Positions 16,642 to 26,374 are shown, numbered from the stretch's first letter. The stretch: 64,000 nt of DNA from Stappia sp. ES.058 (GCF_900105595.1 NZ_LT629784.1:3224001-3288000); one strand, 5' to 3'. Translations and numbers: made by a program. The notes: generated by a model not told the origin, from the sequence alone.

Positions 16642-19600
16642 ATGGGCGAGGCGCCGCCCTTGCCGGGCGTCGACGCTCCGCTTCGCGGCCGGCGCTCGGG
16701 CGCCAACCGGTCCTGGGACGCGCTGATGATCAACGCCTACAAGCAGGCGGAAAATTACGTTCGCCTGCTGCCGGCCGGCCATGAGCCGCCGCCCTTCGTG
16801 CTGGTGTGCGACGTCGGTCACTGCATCGAGGTCTATGCGAACTTCCGCCGCGACGGAAAGGCCTACGACCAGTTTCCGGACCGGCGCGCCTTTCGCATTT
16901 ACCTGGAGGATCTGCGCGACGCGGACATCCGCGCCCGGCTTCTCGCCATCTGGACGGACCCGATGGCGCTCGACCCCGCGCGCCATGCCGCCAAGGTCAC
17001 GCGCGAGATCGCAATGCGCATCGCCAAGGTCAGCCAGGCGCTGGAACGCGACGGACACCCGGCGGAGGAGGTCGCGATGTTCCTGATGCGCGTGCTCTTC
17101 ACCATGTTTGCGGAAGATGTCGACCTTCTGCCCAAGAGCAGCTTTCAGGATCTGCTGAAGGACTGTCTCGACACTCCCGAGATCTTCCCCGCGATGATGG
17201 AAGAGCTGTGGACGGCGATGGACAAGGGGACGTTTGCCGCCGGCATCAAGCACAAGGTGAAGCGGTTCAACGGTCACTTCTTCGAAAACCGCCGCGCGCT
17301 GAAACTCGCGCGCGAGGAAATCGGCGAACTCGTCGCCGCCGCCGCCCACGACTGGAAGGACGTGGAGCCGGCGATCTTCGGCACCTTCCTGGAGCAGGCG
17401 CTCGATCCGGGCGAGCGGCGCAAGCTCGGCGCGCATTACACCCCACGCGCCTATGTCGAACGGCTGGTGATCGCCACCGTGATCGATCCCTTGCAGGACG
17501 AATGGAACGAAAGCCTCGCCACCATCGAGCGGCTGCGCGCGGAAAACCGCGACACGGACGCCATCGCGATCGCGCAAGGTTTCCACGACAAGCTGTGCGA
17601 GACGCTGGTGCTCGACCCGGCCTGCGGCACGGGCAATTTTCTCTACGTCGCGCTCGAACTGATGAAGAAGCTGGAAGGCAAGGTGCTGGAAACCATCGCC
17701 GATCTCGGCGGGCAGGAAGCGCTGGCGCTCGACCGGCACACGGTCGACCCGCACCAGTTCCTGGGGCTGGAGGTGAACCCGCGCGCAGCCGCCATCGCCG
17801 AGCTGGTGCTGTGGATCGGCCATCTGCAATGGCATTTCAGAAATCGCGGCGTCGCCCCGACCGAGCCGATCCTGCGCAAGTTCGACAATATCAGGCATAT
17901 GGACGCGGTGCTCGCGTGGGACGGCCAGCCGCTGCCCAAGATCGTCGACGGCAAGGAGGTGCTGCCCAACCCGCGCCGGCCCGACTGGCCCAGGGCCGAT
18001 TATATCGTCGGCAACCCGCCCTTCGTCGGCGGCAAGGACATTCGCGCGCGCATGGGCACCCCTTATGCGCAAGCGCTCTGGGCGGCGCACAAGCACATGA
18101 ACGAAAGCGCGGATTTCGTCATGTACTGGTGGGACCGGGCCGGCGAAATCCTGTTGAAACCCAAGACAAGGCTGAAGCGCTTCGGCTTCGTCACCACCAA
18201 TTCGATCTCCCAGGTGTTCCAGCGCCGGGCGATGCTGCGCCATCTCAGTGCCAAAAAGCCGCTGTCGCTTGTCATGGCGATCCCCGACCACCCCTGGACC
18301 AAGGCAACAAGGGACAGCGCCGCCGTGCGCATCGCCATGACGGTGGCGCAGGCCGGCAGCCACGAGGGGCGCCTGCGCGAGGTCGTGCATGAGGCGGGTC
18401 TCGACACCGACAGCCCGGCGATCCTGTTTCGCGACAGCCGCGGGATCATCCATTCCGACCTGACCGTGGGCGTGGATGTGTCCTCGGTAATCCATCTCAA
18501 GGCGAATGAGGGCCTGTCGTCACGCGGCATGGCACTGCACGGTTCGGGTTTCATCGTCACGCCGCAGGAGGCGGCGCATCTCGGCCTCGGCCGCCGGTCG
18601 GGGCTCGACACCCATATCCGCGCCTATCGCAACGGCCGCGATCTCACCAGCCGGCCACGCGGCGCAATGGTGATCGACCTGTTCGGCTTGAGCGCGGACG
18701 ATGTGCGCACGCGGTTTCCCGAGGTCTACCAGCATTTGCAAACCACGGTGAAAGTTGCCCGCGACAAGCACGTGGCAGATGCAACGAACCCGACCAAGGA
18801 CGCACTATCCTATGCCCGGAATTGGTGGGTGTTTGGCAAACCGCGCAGCGAACTGCGCCCCGCCCTCGCCAGTCTGCCCCGCTATATCGCCACCGTCGAG
18901 ACCGCGAAACACCGGGTGTTCCAGTTTCTCGATGCGGAAATCCTGCCGGATAATCGATTAGTGTGTTTTGGCTTGGAACAAGGGTACTCGCTTGGGGTCC
19001 TATCTTCGAAGACACATGTGGCTTGGGTTCTCGCGACCGGCGGAACGCTCGAAGACCGCCCGATCTATACAAAGTCAAACTGCTTCGATCCCTTCCCCTT
19101 CCCGGACGCGACGCTGGAGCAGCGCGCGGAGGTCGGCGCAATCGCCGAGGAGCTGGACGCGCATCGCAAGAAAGTGCTCGACGCGCATCCCCATCTGACG
19201 CTCACCGGGCTCTACAACGTGCTGGAGCGGCTGAATGCGGGCGCATCGCCTGACGACCTCACCGACAAGGAACGGACGATCCACGACGACGGGCTGGTGC
19301 AGATCCTCAAGGAACTGCACGACCGGCTCGACGTGGCCGTCGCGAGCGCCTACGGCTGGCCGGCGGACCTGGGCGAAGAGGAGATCCTCGCCCGCCTCGT
19401 CGCGCTCAACAAGGAGCGGTCCAAGGAAGAAGCGCGCGGTCATGTGCGCTGGCTGCGCCCGGACTACCAGATCCCGCGTTTCGGTTCGGACAAGGAAAAG
19501 GCGGAGCAACTGGAGGCCGATTTCGGCGAGGCGGTGGTGCCGCTCGCGAAGGGGCCGAAGCCCGGCTTCCCGCGCGCCGAGCGCGACCAGACGCCCGCTG

Positions 19601-19776
19601 TGCTCAACCGTCTGATCGAGGCCGACGGCCCGCTCGACGCCGCCGCCATCGCCGCCTCCTTCAAGCAGGGGCGCAGGTGCCTGCCCGCCGTGACCGCCGT
19701 GCTCGCCGCGCTTCATCGCCTCGGCCTCGTCTCCAGCGACGACGGCAAGCGCTTCAGCTTCCGTCAGGCGGCGTGA
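16642..19776 (+). CDS. MmeI-like type IIL methyltransferase/specificity part (downstream of the amber stop)
   Basis: 1,044 residues in the same frame as the upstream fragment. In order there is a helical spacer domain, an N6-adenine methyltransferase domain with motif I LDPACGTGNFLY (from Asp325) and motif IV NPPF (458-461), a target-recognition region around residues 600-800, and a C-terminal helical domain. Type IIL enzymes such as MmeI combine cutting, modification and recognition in one chain. Without the endonuclease part this would act at most as a solitary methylase, provided translation restarts at the ATG at 16642, which has only a weak ribosome site. A class-III CoA-transferase gene follows; no partner R or S gene is nearby. 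Confidence 0.85.
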   Translation: MGEAPPLPGVDAPLRGRRSGANRSWDALMINAYKQAENYVRLLPAGHEPPPFVLVCDVGHCIEVYANFRRDGKAYDQFPDRRAFRIYLEDLRDADIRARLLAIWTDPMALDPARHAAKVTREIAMRIAKVSQALERDGHPAEEVAMFLMRVLFTMFAEDVDLLPKSSFQDLLKDCLDTPEIFPAMMEELWTAMDKGTFAAGIKHKVKRFNGHFFENRRALKLAREEIGELVAAAAHDWKDVEPAIFGTFLEQALDPGERRKLGAHYTPRAYVERLVIATVIDPLQDEWNESLATIERLRAENRDTDAIAIAQGFHDKLCETLVLDPACGTGNFLYVALELMKKLEGKVLETIADLGGQEALALDRHTVDPHQFLGLEVNPRAAAIAELVLWIGHLQWHFRNRGVAPTEPILRKFDNIRHMDAVLAWDGQPLPKIVDGKEVLPNPRRPDWPRADYIVGNPPFVGGKDIRARMGTPYAQALWAAHKHMNESADFVMYWWDRAGEILLKPKTRLKRFGFVTTNSISQVFQRRAMLRHLSAKKPLSLVMAIPDHPWTKATRDSAAVRIAMTVAQAGSHEGRLREVVHEAGLDTDSPAILFRDSRGIIHSDLTVGVDVSSVIHLKANEGLSSRGMALHGSGFIVTPQEAAHLGLGRRSGLDTHIRAYRNGRDLTSRPRGAMVIDLFGLSADDVRTRFPEVYQHLQTTVKVARDKHVADATNPTKDALSYARNWWVFGKPRSELRPALASLPRYIATVETAKHRVFQFLDAEILPDNRLVCFGLEQGYSLGVLSSKTHVAWVLATGGTLEDRPIYTKSNCFDPFPFPDATLEQRAEVGAIAEELDAHRKKVLDAHPHLTLTGLYNVLERLNAGASPDDLTDKERTIHDDGLVQILKELHDRLDVAVASAYGWPADLGEEEILARLVALNKERSKEEARGHVRWLRPDYQIPRFGSDKEKAEQLEADFGEAVVPLAKGPKPGFPRAERDQTPAVLNRLIEADGPLDAAAIAASFKQGRRCLPAVTAVLAALHRLGLVSSDDGKRFSFRQAA

Positions 19777-19895
19777 CCGGCCGCCCTCGGCAGGAGCCGC
19801 AGGAATGACCTTGCCACCGCAAGTCATTGGACGGCGGCGCGGCTGAGGTCTAAGACCACGGACACGCTCGTTCATTCCAAACGGTGAGAGACTTC

Positions 19896-21125
19896 ATGAC
19901 CGCCCCCCTGTCGCATCTGCGCGTCCTCGATCTGTCCCGCGTTCTCGCCGGCCCCTGGTCGACCCAGACGCTCGCCGACATGGGCGCGGAGGTGATCAAG
20001 ATCGAGCGGCCCGGCACCGGCGACGACACCCGTGGCTGGGGCCCTCCCTTCGTCGATGACGGCCCCGCCGCCGGCGAAAGCGCCTATTTCATGGCCGCCA
20101 ACCGGGGCAAGAAGTCGGTCGCGGTCGATATTTCGACCGAAGCCGGACGGGCGCTCGTCGTCGAACTGGCGAGAAAGTCCGACATTCTCGTGGAAAACTA
20201 CAAGGTCGGGGGCTTGAAGAAATACGGCCTCGACTATGCAAGCCTTGCCGAGATCAACCCTTCGCTCATCTACTGCTCGATCACCGGCTTCGGCCAGACC
20301 GGTCCCTACGCCCAGCGCGCCGGTTACGACTTCATGATCCAGGGCATGGGCGGGCTGATGTCGGTCACCGGCGAGCGCGACGACCTGCCGGGCGGCGGGC
20401 CGCAGAAGGCCGGCGTGGCGCTCTCCGATATCCTCACCGGGCTGAACGCCACCATCGCCATTCTCGGCGCGCTCGCCCACCGCGAGCGCAGCGGCGAGGG
20501 CCAGCATCTCGACATCGCGCTGTTCGACGTGCAGGTCGCCTCGCTCGCCAACCAGGCGCTCAGCTACCTCGTGTCCGGCACGGCGCCCGTACGCATGGGC
20601 AACGCCCACACGGCCATCGTGCCCTATCAGGCCTTCGAAACGGCGGACGGTCACATCATCCTCGCGGTGGGCAACGACGGCCAGTTCGTGCGTTTCTGCG
20701 AGGTGGCGGGCCGGCCGGAGCTTCCCGCCGACCCACGGTTCACGCTCAACCGCGACCGGGTGAAGAACCGGGAGACCCTTGTCCCGGTCATCGCCGACAT
20801 CATCAGGGCGCGCACCACCCGCGCGTGGATCGAGGTTCTGGAGGCGGCCGCCGTGCCCTGCGGCCCGATCAACACCATCGCGGAGGTCTTCGAGGAGCCG
20901 CAGGCCAAGGCGCGCGGACTGCTGAACCCCGCCCTGCAACACGCCAGCGGCGGCACGGTGCCGGGCGTCGCGAGCCCGTTGCGGTTTTCCAAGACCCCGG
21001 TCGACGACACCGTCGCGCCGCCCGTGCTCGGACAGCACACCCGCGAGATTCTGGCCGGCGTTCTGGGTCTCGACGAGGACGCGATCGGCACCCTCCTGGC
21101 GGACGGCACCGTGGAGTCCACGTGA
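19896..21125 (+). CDS. CaiB/BaiF family (class III) CoA-transferase
   Basis: About 409 residues from the ATG at 19896; a GTG at 19884 is the alternative start. The class III pattern is clear: LSHLRVLDLSRVLAGPWSTQTLADMGAEVIKIERP, then VDISTEAGRALVVELARKSDILVENYKVGGLKKYGLDYASL, YCSITGFGQTGPYAQRAGYDFMIQGMGGLMSVTG, and a late VPCGPINTIAEVFEEPQAKARGL. The catalytic Asp is expected in the ...GYDFMIQG block. These enzymes pass CoA between acyl-CoA and a free acid; the substrate pair cannot be told from sequence. It stands alone between the MmeI-like gene and the urt operon. Confidence 0.85.
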   Translation: MTAPLSHLRVLDLSRVLAGPWSTQTLADMGAEVIKIERPGTGDDTRGWGPPFVDDGPAAGESAYFMAANRGKKSVAVDISTEAGRALVVELARKSDILVENYKVGGLKKYGLDYASLAEINPSLIYCSITGFGQTGPYAQRAGYDFMIQGMGGLMSVTGERDDLPGGGPQKAGVALSDILTGLNATIAILGALAHRERSGEGQHLDIALFDVQVASLANQALSYLVSGTAPVRMGNAHTAIVPYQAFETADGHIILAVGNDGQFVRFCEVAGRPELPADPRFTLNRDRVKNRETLVPVIADIIRARTTRAWIEVLEAAAVPCGPINTIAEVFEEPQAKARGLLNPALQHASGGTVPGVASPLRFSKTPVDDTVAPPVLGQHTREILAGVLGLDEDAIGTLLADGTVEST

Positions 21126-21143
21126 CGCCCGGCTTTGCCGAAA

Positions 21144-21160
21144 TGCAAAATATTTGTGCA
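21144..21160. promoter_or_regulatory. NtrC-like dyad (TGCA-N9-TGCA)
   Basis: A 17-bp site with outer TGCA half-sites at NtrC spacing and a GTGCA right arm, about 120 bp upstream of the sigma-54-like promoter of urtA. The inner bases depart from the NtrC consensus. Confidence 0.4.
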
Positions 21161-21281
21161 GCTCTATTGAGTGCCGCTTAAATTTGCAACGCGAACAACC
21201 GCGCGATCCGTAGCGTCAGATTCGCAAAGAACCTTCATGAAAACAAATCCCTGACTGTCAAAGCCCGGCGCAAACCGCGCA

Positions 21282-21297
21282 TGGCACGGTTCTTGAT
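21282..21297 (+). promoter_or_regulatory. Sigma-54-like promoter of the urt operon
   Basis: TGGCACG-N4-TTGAT matches the sigma-54 consensus TGGCACG-N4-TTGCW except for one base in the -12 element. It ends 52 bases before the urtA ATG. Urea transporters are commonly under nitrogen (NtrC/RpoN) control, which fits the NtrC-like dyad upstream. Confidence 0.5.
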
Positions 21298-21349
21298 TTC
21301 TCCTCAATCGTCTCTTCCTCCCAGGGAGACGCGACAGAGGGGAAAAACA

Positions 21350-22648
21350 ATGACAGTCAAACACACGAAATCCTTGGCCGGCTACGCGCTCGCCGCGATG
21401 CTCGCATCCACCGCCTTCACCGGCGCACAGGCGCAGGAAGAGACCATCAAGGTCGGCATCCTGCATTCGCTGTCCGGCACCATGGCGATCTCCGAGACGA
21501 CGCTCAAGGACGCCATGCTGATGCTCATCGAGGAGCAGAACAAGAAGGGCGGCCTGCTCGGCAAAAAGCTCGAGGCAGTCGTTGTCGACCCTGCGTCCGA
21601 CTGGCCGCTGTTCGCCGAAAAGGCGCGCGAGCTGATCGAGGTCAACGGCGTCTCCGCCGTCTTCGGCTGCTGGACGTCCGTGTCGCGCAAGTCCGTGCTT
21701 CCGGTCTTCGAGGAACTGAACAGCCTGCTGTTCTACCCCGTGCAGTATGAAGGCGAGGAAAGCCAGCGCAACGTCTTCTATACGGGCGCGGCCCCCAACC
21801 AGCAGGCCATTCCCGCCGTCGACTATCTGATGAACGAGGAAGGCGTGGAGCGCTGGGTGCTCGCCGGCACCGACTATGTCTACCCGCGCACGACCAACAA
21901 GATCCTCGAGGCCTACCTGAAGTCCAAGGGTGTCGCGGCCGAGGACATCATGATCAATTACACGCCGTTCGGGCACTCCGACTGGCAGACGATCGTGTCC
22001 GACATCAAGACCTTCGGATCGGCCGGAAAGAAGACCGCCGTCGTCTCGACGATCAACGGCGACGCCAACGTGCCCTTCTACAAGGAACTGGGCAACGCCG
22101 GCATCAGGGCGGAAGACATTCCCGTCGTCGCCTTCTCGGTCGGCGAGGAGGAACTTGCCGGTCTCGACACCGGCCCGCTGGTCGGTCACCTCGCCGCCTG
22201 GAATTACTTCCAGTCCGTCGACACCGAGGTAAACTTCGACTTCATCGATACCTGGCGCGCCTACACCGGCGATGACACCCGCGTGAGCAACGATCCGATG
22301 GAAGCGCATTTCATCGGCTTCAACATGTGGGTCGAGGCGGTCGAGAAGGCCGGCACCACCGATCCCGACGCGGTGATCGATTCCATCGTCGGCGTGACGG
22401 TGCCCAATCTCACCGGCGGATATTCCGCGATGATGCCGAACCACCACATCACCAAGCCCGTGCTGATCGGCGAGATCCAGGACGACGGCCAGTTCGAGAC
22501 CGTCTGGGAAACCTCCGGCCTCGTCGTCGGCGATGCCTGGTCGGATTATCTGGAAGGGTCCAAGGACCTGATCGCGGACTGGCGCGCACCGATGTCTTGC
22601 GGAAACTTCAACACCGCCACCGGAAAATGCGGCGGCTCGGGCAGCTAG
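21350..22648 (+). CDS. urtA: Urea ABC transporter substrate-binding protein
   Basis: A 432-residue type I periplasmic binding protein. The signal peptide is MTVKHTKSLAGYALAAMLASTAFTGAQAQ, then IKVGILHSLSGTMAISETTLKDAMLMLIEEQNKKGGLLGKKLE, FGCWTSVSRKSVLPVFEELNSLLFYPVQYEGEE and NHHITKPVLIGEIQDDGQF, all typical of UrtA. It captures urea (or short amides) in the periplasm and delivers it to UrtBC. The ATG at 21350 has an AGGGG site. It is first of five genes; a stem-loop after the gene may raise its level over the membrane components. Confidence 0.95.
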   Translation: MTVKHTKSLAGYALAAMLASTAFTGAQAQEETIKVGILHSLSGTMAISETTLKDAMLMLIEEQNKKGGLLGKKLEAVVVDPASDWPLFAEKARELIEVNGVSAVFGCWTSVSRKSVLPVFEELNSLLFYPVQYEGEESQRNVFYTGAAPNQQAIPAVDYLMNEEGVERWVLAGTDYVYPRTTNKILEAYLKSKGVAAEDIMINYTPFGHSDWQTIVSDIKTFGSAGKKTAVVSTINGDANVPFYKELGNAGIRAEDIPVVAFSVGEEELAGLDTGPLVGHLAAWNYFQSVDTEVNFDFIDTWRAYTGDDTRVSNDPMEAHFIGFNMWVEAVEKAGTTDPDAVIDSIVGVTVPNLTGGYSAMMPNHHITKPVLIGEIQDDGQFETVWETSGLVVGDAWSDYLEGSKDLIADWRAPMSCGNFNTATGKCGGSGS

Positions 22649-22673
22649 GCCCGGCCCTCGCATCCAGAGGGGA

Positions 22674-22700
22674 GGGAGGCGGGCAATGTATCCGCCTCCC
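22674..22700 (+). terminator. Intra-operon stem-loop after urtA
   Basis: A perfect 9-bp stem GGGAGGCGG/CCGCCTCCC with a 9-base loop and no T-run, between urtA and urtB. This is the usual place for an mRNA-stabilising or partial-termination hairpin that lets the binding protein be made in excess. Confidence 0.5.
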
Positions 22701-22774
22701 CCATCTCTTCGCCGCGTCGGCGGGCGCGCCCAGCCCGCACACCCTTCGACTTTCCGATCGGGACCTTGTCCACC

Positions 22775-24427
22775 ATGCCCATCCGCCCGCGACGCGATTT
22801 TGCCGCCCTGAGGGCTCTCGCCATCTGTCTGGCGCTTGCGTTTCTGACGGCCCTCTCGGCCGGCACCGCTCGGGCCCAGACCGCCGATGAATTGCTGAGC
22901 GCGCAGTTGAACGCGCTCGCGTCCGGCGGGTTCGACGAGACCCAGCAACAAGTCAATGCGCTCGCGACGACCGGCGATCCGCGGGCCGCTCCGGCACTCG
23001 AGGCGCTGGCCGAGGGCGATCTCTACTTTCGCCGCGCCGATAACGTCGTCTTCATCGTACGCAAGGAAGGTCGGGACTACGCGCTGACCGATCCGATCAC
23101 GCTGGAAGAGGCCGGCACGGCCGGGCGTCGCGAGGTGAAGAAGATCCGCGTCAACAACCGGTTGCGCCGCGTGATCCGCACCGCGCTCGGCACGTTGACG
23201 CTCAGAGCGCCCGATCCGGCCGCCCGGCTCGAAGCCGCGGACGCGATCTTCAAGGCGCAGGACGTCGACAGCATCGAACCGCTGGACGCCGCCCTTGAAG
23301 CCGAAACCGACGAAACCGTCGCCCGCCACATGCGCCAGGCCCGCGCCGCGGCTGTGCTTGCCTCCGACCGTCCGACACCGGACAAGCTGGACGCGATCGC
23401 CACCGTTGCCGCGCGCGGCGACCGCGACGCCCGTTCGCTTCTCACCTCGATCTCCGACGGACCCGACACCGCGCTGCATGAGGCGGCCAATGCGGCGATC
23501 GCCAAGGTGGAACGCGTTCAGGGTCTTTGGGACATGGCCCGCAACATCTGGTTCGGCCTGTCGCTCGGCTCCGTGCTGCTGCTTGCCGCCATCGGCCTGG
23601 CGATCACCTTCGGCGTGATGGGCGTGATCAACATGGCGCATGGCGAAATGGTCATGCTCGGCGCCTACACCACCTTCGTGGTCCAGAGCCTGTTTCGCAC
23701 CGCCGCGCCCGAGTATTTCGACTATTCGCTGATCGTCGCGCTGCCGGCGGCCTTCCTCGTCGCGGGGCTCGTCGGCATCGCCATCGAGCGCGGCATCATC
23801 CGCTTCCTGCACGACCGGCCGCTGGAAACCCTGCTTGCGACCTGGGGCGTTTCGCTGATCCTGCAACAGACCGTGCGCACCATCTTCGGCCCGACCAACC
23901 AGGAGGTCGGCAATCCGGCCTTCATGTCCGGCGCGATGGAGATCGGCCAGTTGACCATCACCTACAACCGGCTGTGGATCGTCGTCTTCGCGCTTGTTGT
24001 CTTTACCGCGCTGCTGGTGGCGATGAAGGCGACCCGCTTCGGGCTCTATGTGCGCGCCGTGACGCAGAACCGGCGCATGTCCGCCTCCATGGGCATCCGC
24101 ACGCCGCTGGTCGATGCCCTCACCTTCGGCCTCGGTTCGGGGATCGCCGGCATTGCCGGGGTCGCGCTGTCCCAGATCGACAACGTCTCGCCGAACCTCG
24201 GCCAGTCCTACATCATTGACAGCTTCATGGTGGTGGTGTTCGGCGGGGTCGGCAATCTCTGGGGCACGCTGCTCGGCGCCTTCACGCTCGGCATCGCCAA
24301 CAAGTTCCTGGAACCCTTTGCCGGCGCGGTGCTCGCCAAGATCCTGGTGCTCGTCTTCATCATTCTCTTCATCCAGAAGCGCCCGCGCGGCCTCTTCGCG
24401 CTCAAGGGCCGGGCGGTGGACGCATGA
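22775..24427 (+). CDS. urtB: Urea ABC transporter permease UrtB
   Basis: A 550-residue branched-chain-amino-acid-type permease. A signal-like N-terminus and a periplasmic domain of about 220 residues with repeated ALA/GDRDAR stretches (usual for UrtB) come before the LivH-like membrane part: GLSLGSVLLLAAIGLAITFGVMGVINMAHGEMVMLGAYTTF, RPLETLLATWGVSLILQQTVRTIFGPTNQ, and DSFMVVVFGGVGNLWGTLLGAF. It forms the channel with UrtC. The ATG at 22775 was chosen; a TTG at 22766 is possible. The long reverse-strand open frame over this gene is a shadow. Confidence 0.93.
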   Translation: MPIRPRRDFAALRALAICLALAFLTALSAGTARAQTADELLSAQLNALASGGFDETQQQVNALATTGDPRAAPALEALAEGDLYFRRADNVVFIVRKEGRDYALTDPITLEEAGTAGRREVKKIRVNNRLRRVIRTALGTLTLRAPDPAARLEAADAIFKAQDVDSIEPLDAALEAETDETVARHMRQARAAAVLASDRPTPDKLDAIATVAARGDRDARSLLTSISDGPDTALHEAANAAIAKVERVQGLWDMARNIWFGLSLGSVLLLAAIGLAITFGVMGVINMAHGEMVMLGAYTTFVVQSLFRTAAPEYFDYSLIVALPAAFLVAGLVGIAIERGIIRFLHDRPLETLLATWGVSLILQQTVRTIFGPTNQEVGNPAFMSGAMEIGQLTITYNRLWIVVFALVVFTALLVAMKATRFGLYVRAVTQNRRMSASMGIRTPLVDALTFGLGSGIAGIAGVALSQIDNVSPNLGQSYIIDSFMVVVFGGVGNLWGTLLGAFTLGIANKFLEPFAGAVLAKILVLVFIILFIQKRPRGLFALKGRAVDA

Positions 24428-24455
24428 CCCAGACACAGACCCGGAGTTCCCCGCA

Positions 24456-25622
24456 ATGACGCTCCGTTTTCTCTCCGGCGGCCTGACCGGCGGACGCCTC
24501 GTCATGCTGGCGCTCCTGATTGCGGCCGCGATCCTCATCCCGGTGCTGAACCTGGCACTGCCCGAAAGCCACCCGCTGCATGTGCCGACCTATGCCGTCA
24601 CGCTCATGGGCAAGTATCTCACCTACGCGCTGCTCGCGCTGGCACTCGATCTGGTCTGGGGCTATTGCGGCATTCTCTCGCTCGGCCATGCCGCCTTCTT
24701 CGCGCTCGGCGGATATGCCATGGGCATGTACCTGATGCGCCAGATCGGCTCGCGCGGCGTCTATGGCGATCCCGTCCTGCCGGATTTCATGGTGTTCCTG
24801 AACTGGGACGAACTGCCCTGGTACTGGTACGGCTTCGACATGTTCCCTTTCGCCATGCTGGTCGCTCTGGTGGCGCCGGCAATCCTTGCCTTCGTCTTCG
24901 GCTGGTTCGCCTTCCGCTCGCGGGTGACCGGCGTCTATCTCTCCATCATCACCCAGGCGATGACCTATGCGCTGCTTCTCGCGTTCTTCCGCAACGACAT
25001 GGGCTTTGGCGGCAACAACGGACTGACGGACTTCAAGGACATTCTCGGCTTCGACATCCAGTCGGACGCCACGCGCGCCGGGCTCTTCGCGGCGTCCGCG
25101 CTGGCGCTCGCGGCCGGCCTCGTTCTCGCGGTCGCCATCACCGCCTCCAAGCTCGGCAAGGTGCTGATCGCCGTGCGCGACGCGGAAAGCCGCATCCGCT
25201 TTCTCGGCTACCGGGTCGAGCACTACAAGCTCTTCGTCTGGACGATTTCGGCGATGATGGCCGGACTTGCCGGTGCGCTTTACGTGCCGCAGGTCGGCAT
25301 CATCAATCCGGGCGAATTCGCGCCCGCCAATTCGATTGAAGCCGTGATCTGGGTCGCGGTCGGCGGACGCGGCACGCTGGTCGGGCCGATCATCGGCGCG
25401 GTGCTGGTGAATTTCGCGAAGAGCTGGTTCACCGCCGCCCTTCCCGAATTCTGGCTGTTCGCGCTCGGAGGGCTCTTCGTCTTCGTCACGCTGTTTCTGC
25501 CAACCGGCATCGTCGGTCTGACGCGCTCGGCCGCGCGGAGACTGCGCAGCGCCCGCAAACCGAAAGCGGCCTCCTCCGGCGCGACGGAATTGCCCGAGCC
25601 GCGCGGCCAGGCGGCGGAGTAG
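24456..25622 (+). CDS. urtC: Urea ABC transporter permease UrtC
   Basis: A 388-residue LivM-like permease with YLTYALLALALDLVWGYCGILSLGHAAFFALGGYAMGMYLMRQIG, GVTGVYLSIITQAMTYALLLAFFRNDMGFGGNNGLTDFKD, and GGRGTLVGPIIGAVLVNFAKSWFT. The insert WYWYGFDMFPFAM is typical of UrtC. The frame is open well upstream inside urtB, but the ATG at 24456 gives the normal N-terminus and lies 28 bp after the urtB stop. It pairs with UrtB to form the urea path. Confidence 0.95.
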   Translation: MTLRFLSGGLTGGRLVMLALLIAAAILIPVLNLALPESHPLHVPTYAVTLMGKYLTYALLALALDLVWGYCGILSLGHAAFFALGGYAMGMYLMRQIGSRGVYGDPVLPDFMVFLNWDELPWYWYGFDMFPFAMLVALVAPAILAFVFGWFAFRSRVTGVYLSIITQAMTYALLLAFFRNDMGFGGNNGLTDFKDILGFDIQSDATRAGLFAASALALAAGLVLAVAITASKLGKVLIAVRDAESRIRFLGYRVEHYKLFVWTISAMMAGLAGALYVPQVGIINPGEFAPANSIEAVIWVAVGGRGTLVGPIIGAVLVNFAKSWFTAALPEFWLFALGGLFVFVTLFLPTGIVGLTRSAARRLRSARKPKAASSGATELPEPRGQAAE

Positions 25623-25627
25623 AGCCC

Positions 25628-26374
25628 ATGAGCAAGACCGAAAACCTTCTCTACCTCGACGGCGTCAGCGTCTCCTTCGACGGTTTCAAGGCGCTCAACA
25701 ACCTGTCGTTCCTGATCGGGCGCAACGAGATGCGCGCGATCATCGGCCCGAACGGCGCCGGCAAAACGACGATGATGGACGTGATCACCGGCAAGACCCG
25801 ACCCGACGAGGGCGAACTTCGCTTCGATGGCAAGATCGACCTCACGGCCCACGACGAGGCGGAGATCGCCGGCTTCGGCATTGGCCGCAAGTTCCAGAAA
25901 CCGACCGTGTTTGAAAACCAGAGCGTGCGCGACAACCTGATGCTGGCGCTCAAGGCCCCGCGCGGGCCTTTCGCAACGCTGTTTCACCGCGACGACGCCG
26001 CCGGGCGCACGCGGATCGACGAACTGCTCGCAACCGTCCGTCTTGGCGCGCGCCAGGACGACCTCGCCGGCGATCTCAGCCACGGCCAGAAGCAGTGGCT
26101 GGAAATCGGCATGCTGCTGGCGCAGGACCCGGACCTGCTTCTGATCGACGAACCGGCTGCCGGCATGACCGATGCGGAAACGGCGGCGACCGCCGATCTC
26201 CTGCGCGAGATCGCCAGGACCCATTCGGTCGTGGTGGTGGAGCACGACATGGCCTTCGTGCGCGCGCTCGGCGTGAAAGTCACCGTGCTGCACGAAGGCT
26301 CGGTCTTGGCCGAAGGCTCGCTCGATCATGTTTCCAACGACCAGAAGGTGATCGATGTCTATCTCGGACGCTGA
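25628..26374 (+). CDS. urtD: Urea ABC transporter ATP-binding protein UrtD
   Basis: A 248-residue LivG-type ATPase. Walker A is GPNGAGKTT, the signature is LSHGQKQWLEIGMLLAQDPDLLLIDEPAAGMTDAE (Walker B plus D-loop), and the switch His lies in VVVEHDM. The signature reads LSHGQ, the form seen in UrtD. It lies 5 bp after urtC. Confidence 0.95.
   Translation: MSKTENLLYLDGVSVSFDGFKALNNLSFLIGRNEMRAIIGPNGAGKTTMMDVITGKTRPDEGELRFDGKIDLTAHDEAEIAGFGIGRKFQKPTVFENQSVRDNLMLALKAPRGPFATLFHRDDAAGRTRIDELLATVRLGARQDDLAGDLSHGQKQWLEIGMLLAQDPDLLLIDEPAAGMTDAETAATADLLREIARTHSVVVVEHDMAFVRALGVKVTVLHEGSVLAEGSLDHVSNDQKVIDVYLGR

Noticed and set aside
16561..18495. 644-codon reverse frame across the MmeI-like methylase
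   Set aside because: Antisense shadow; the plus strand shows intact methylase motifs.
21164..24538. Very long reverse-strand open frame (over 1,100 codons) across urtA-urtB
   Set aside because: Low-complexity His/Arg/Asp/Gly-rich translation typical of the antisense of GC-rich coding DNA; the plus-strand genes are clear UrtA and UrtB.
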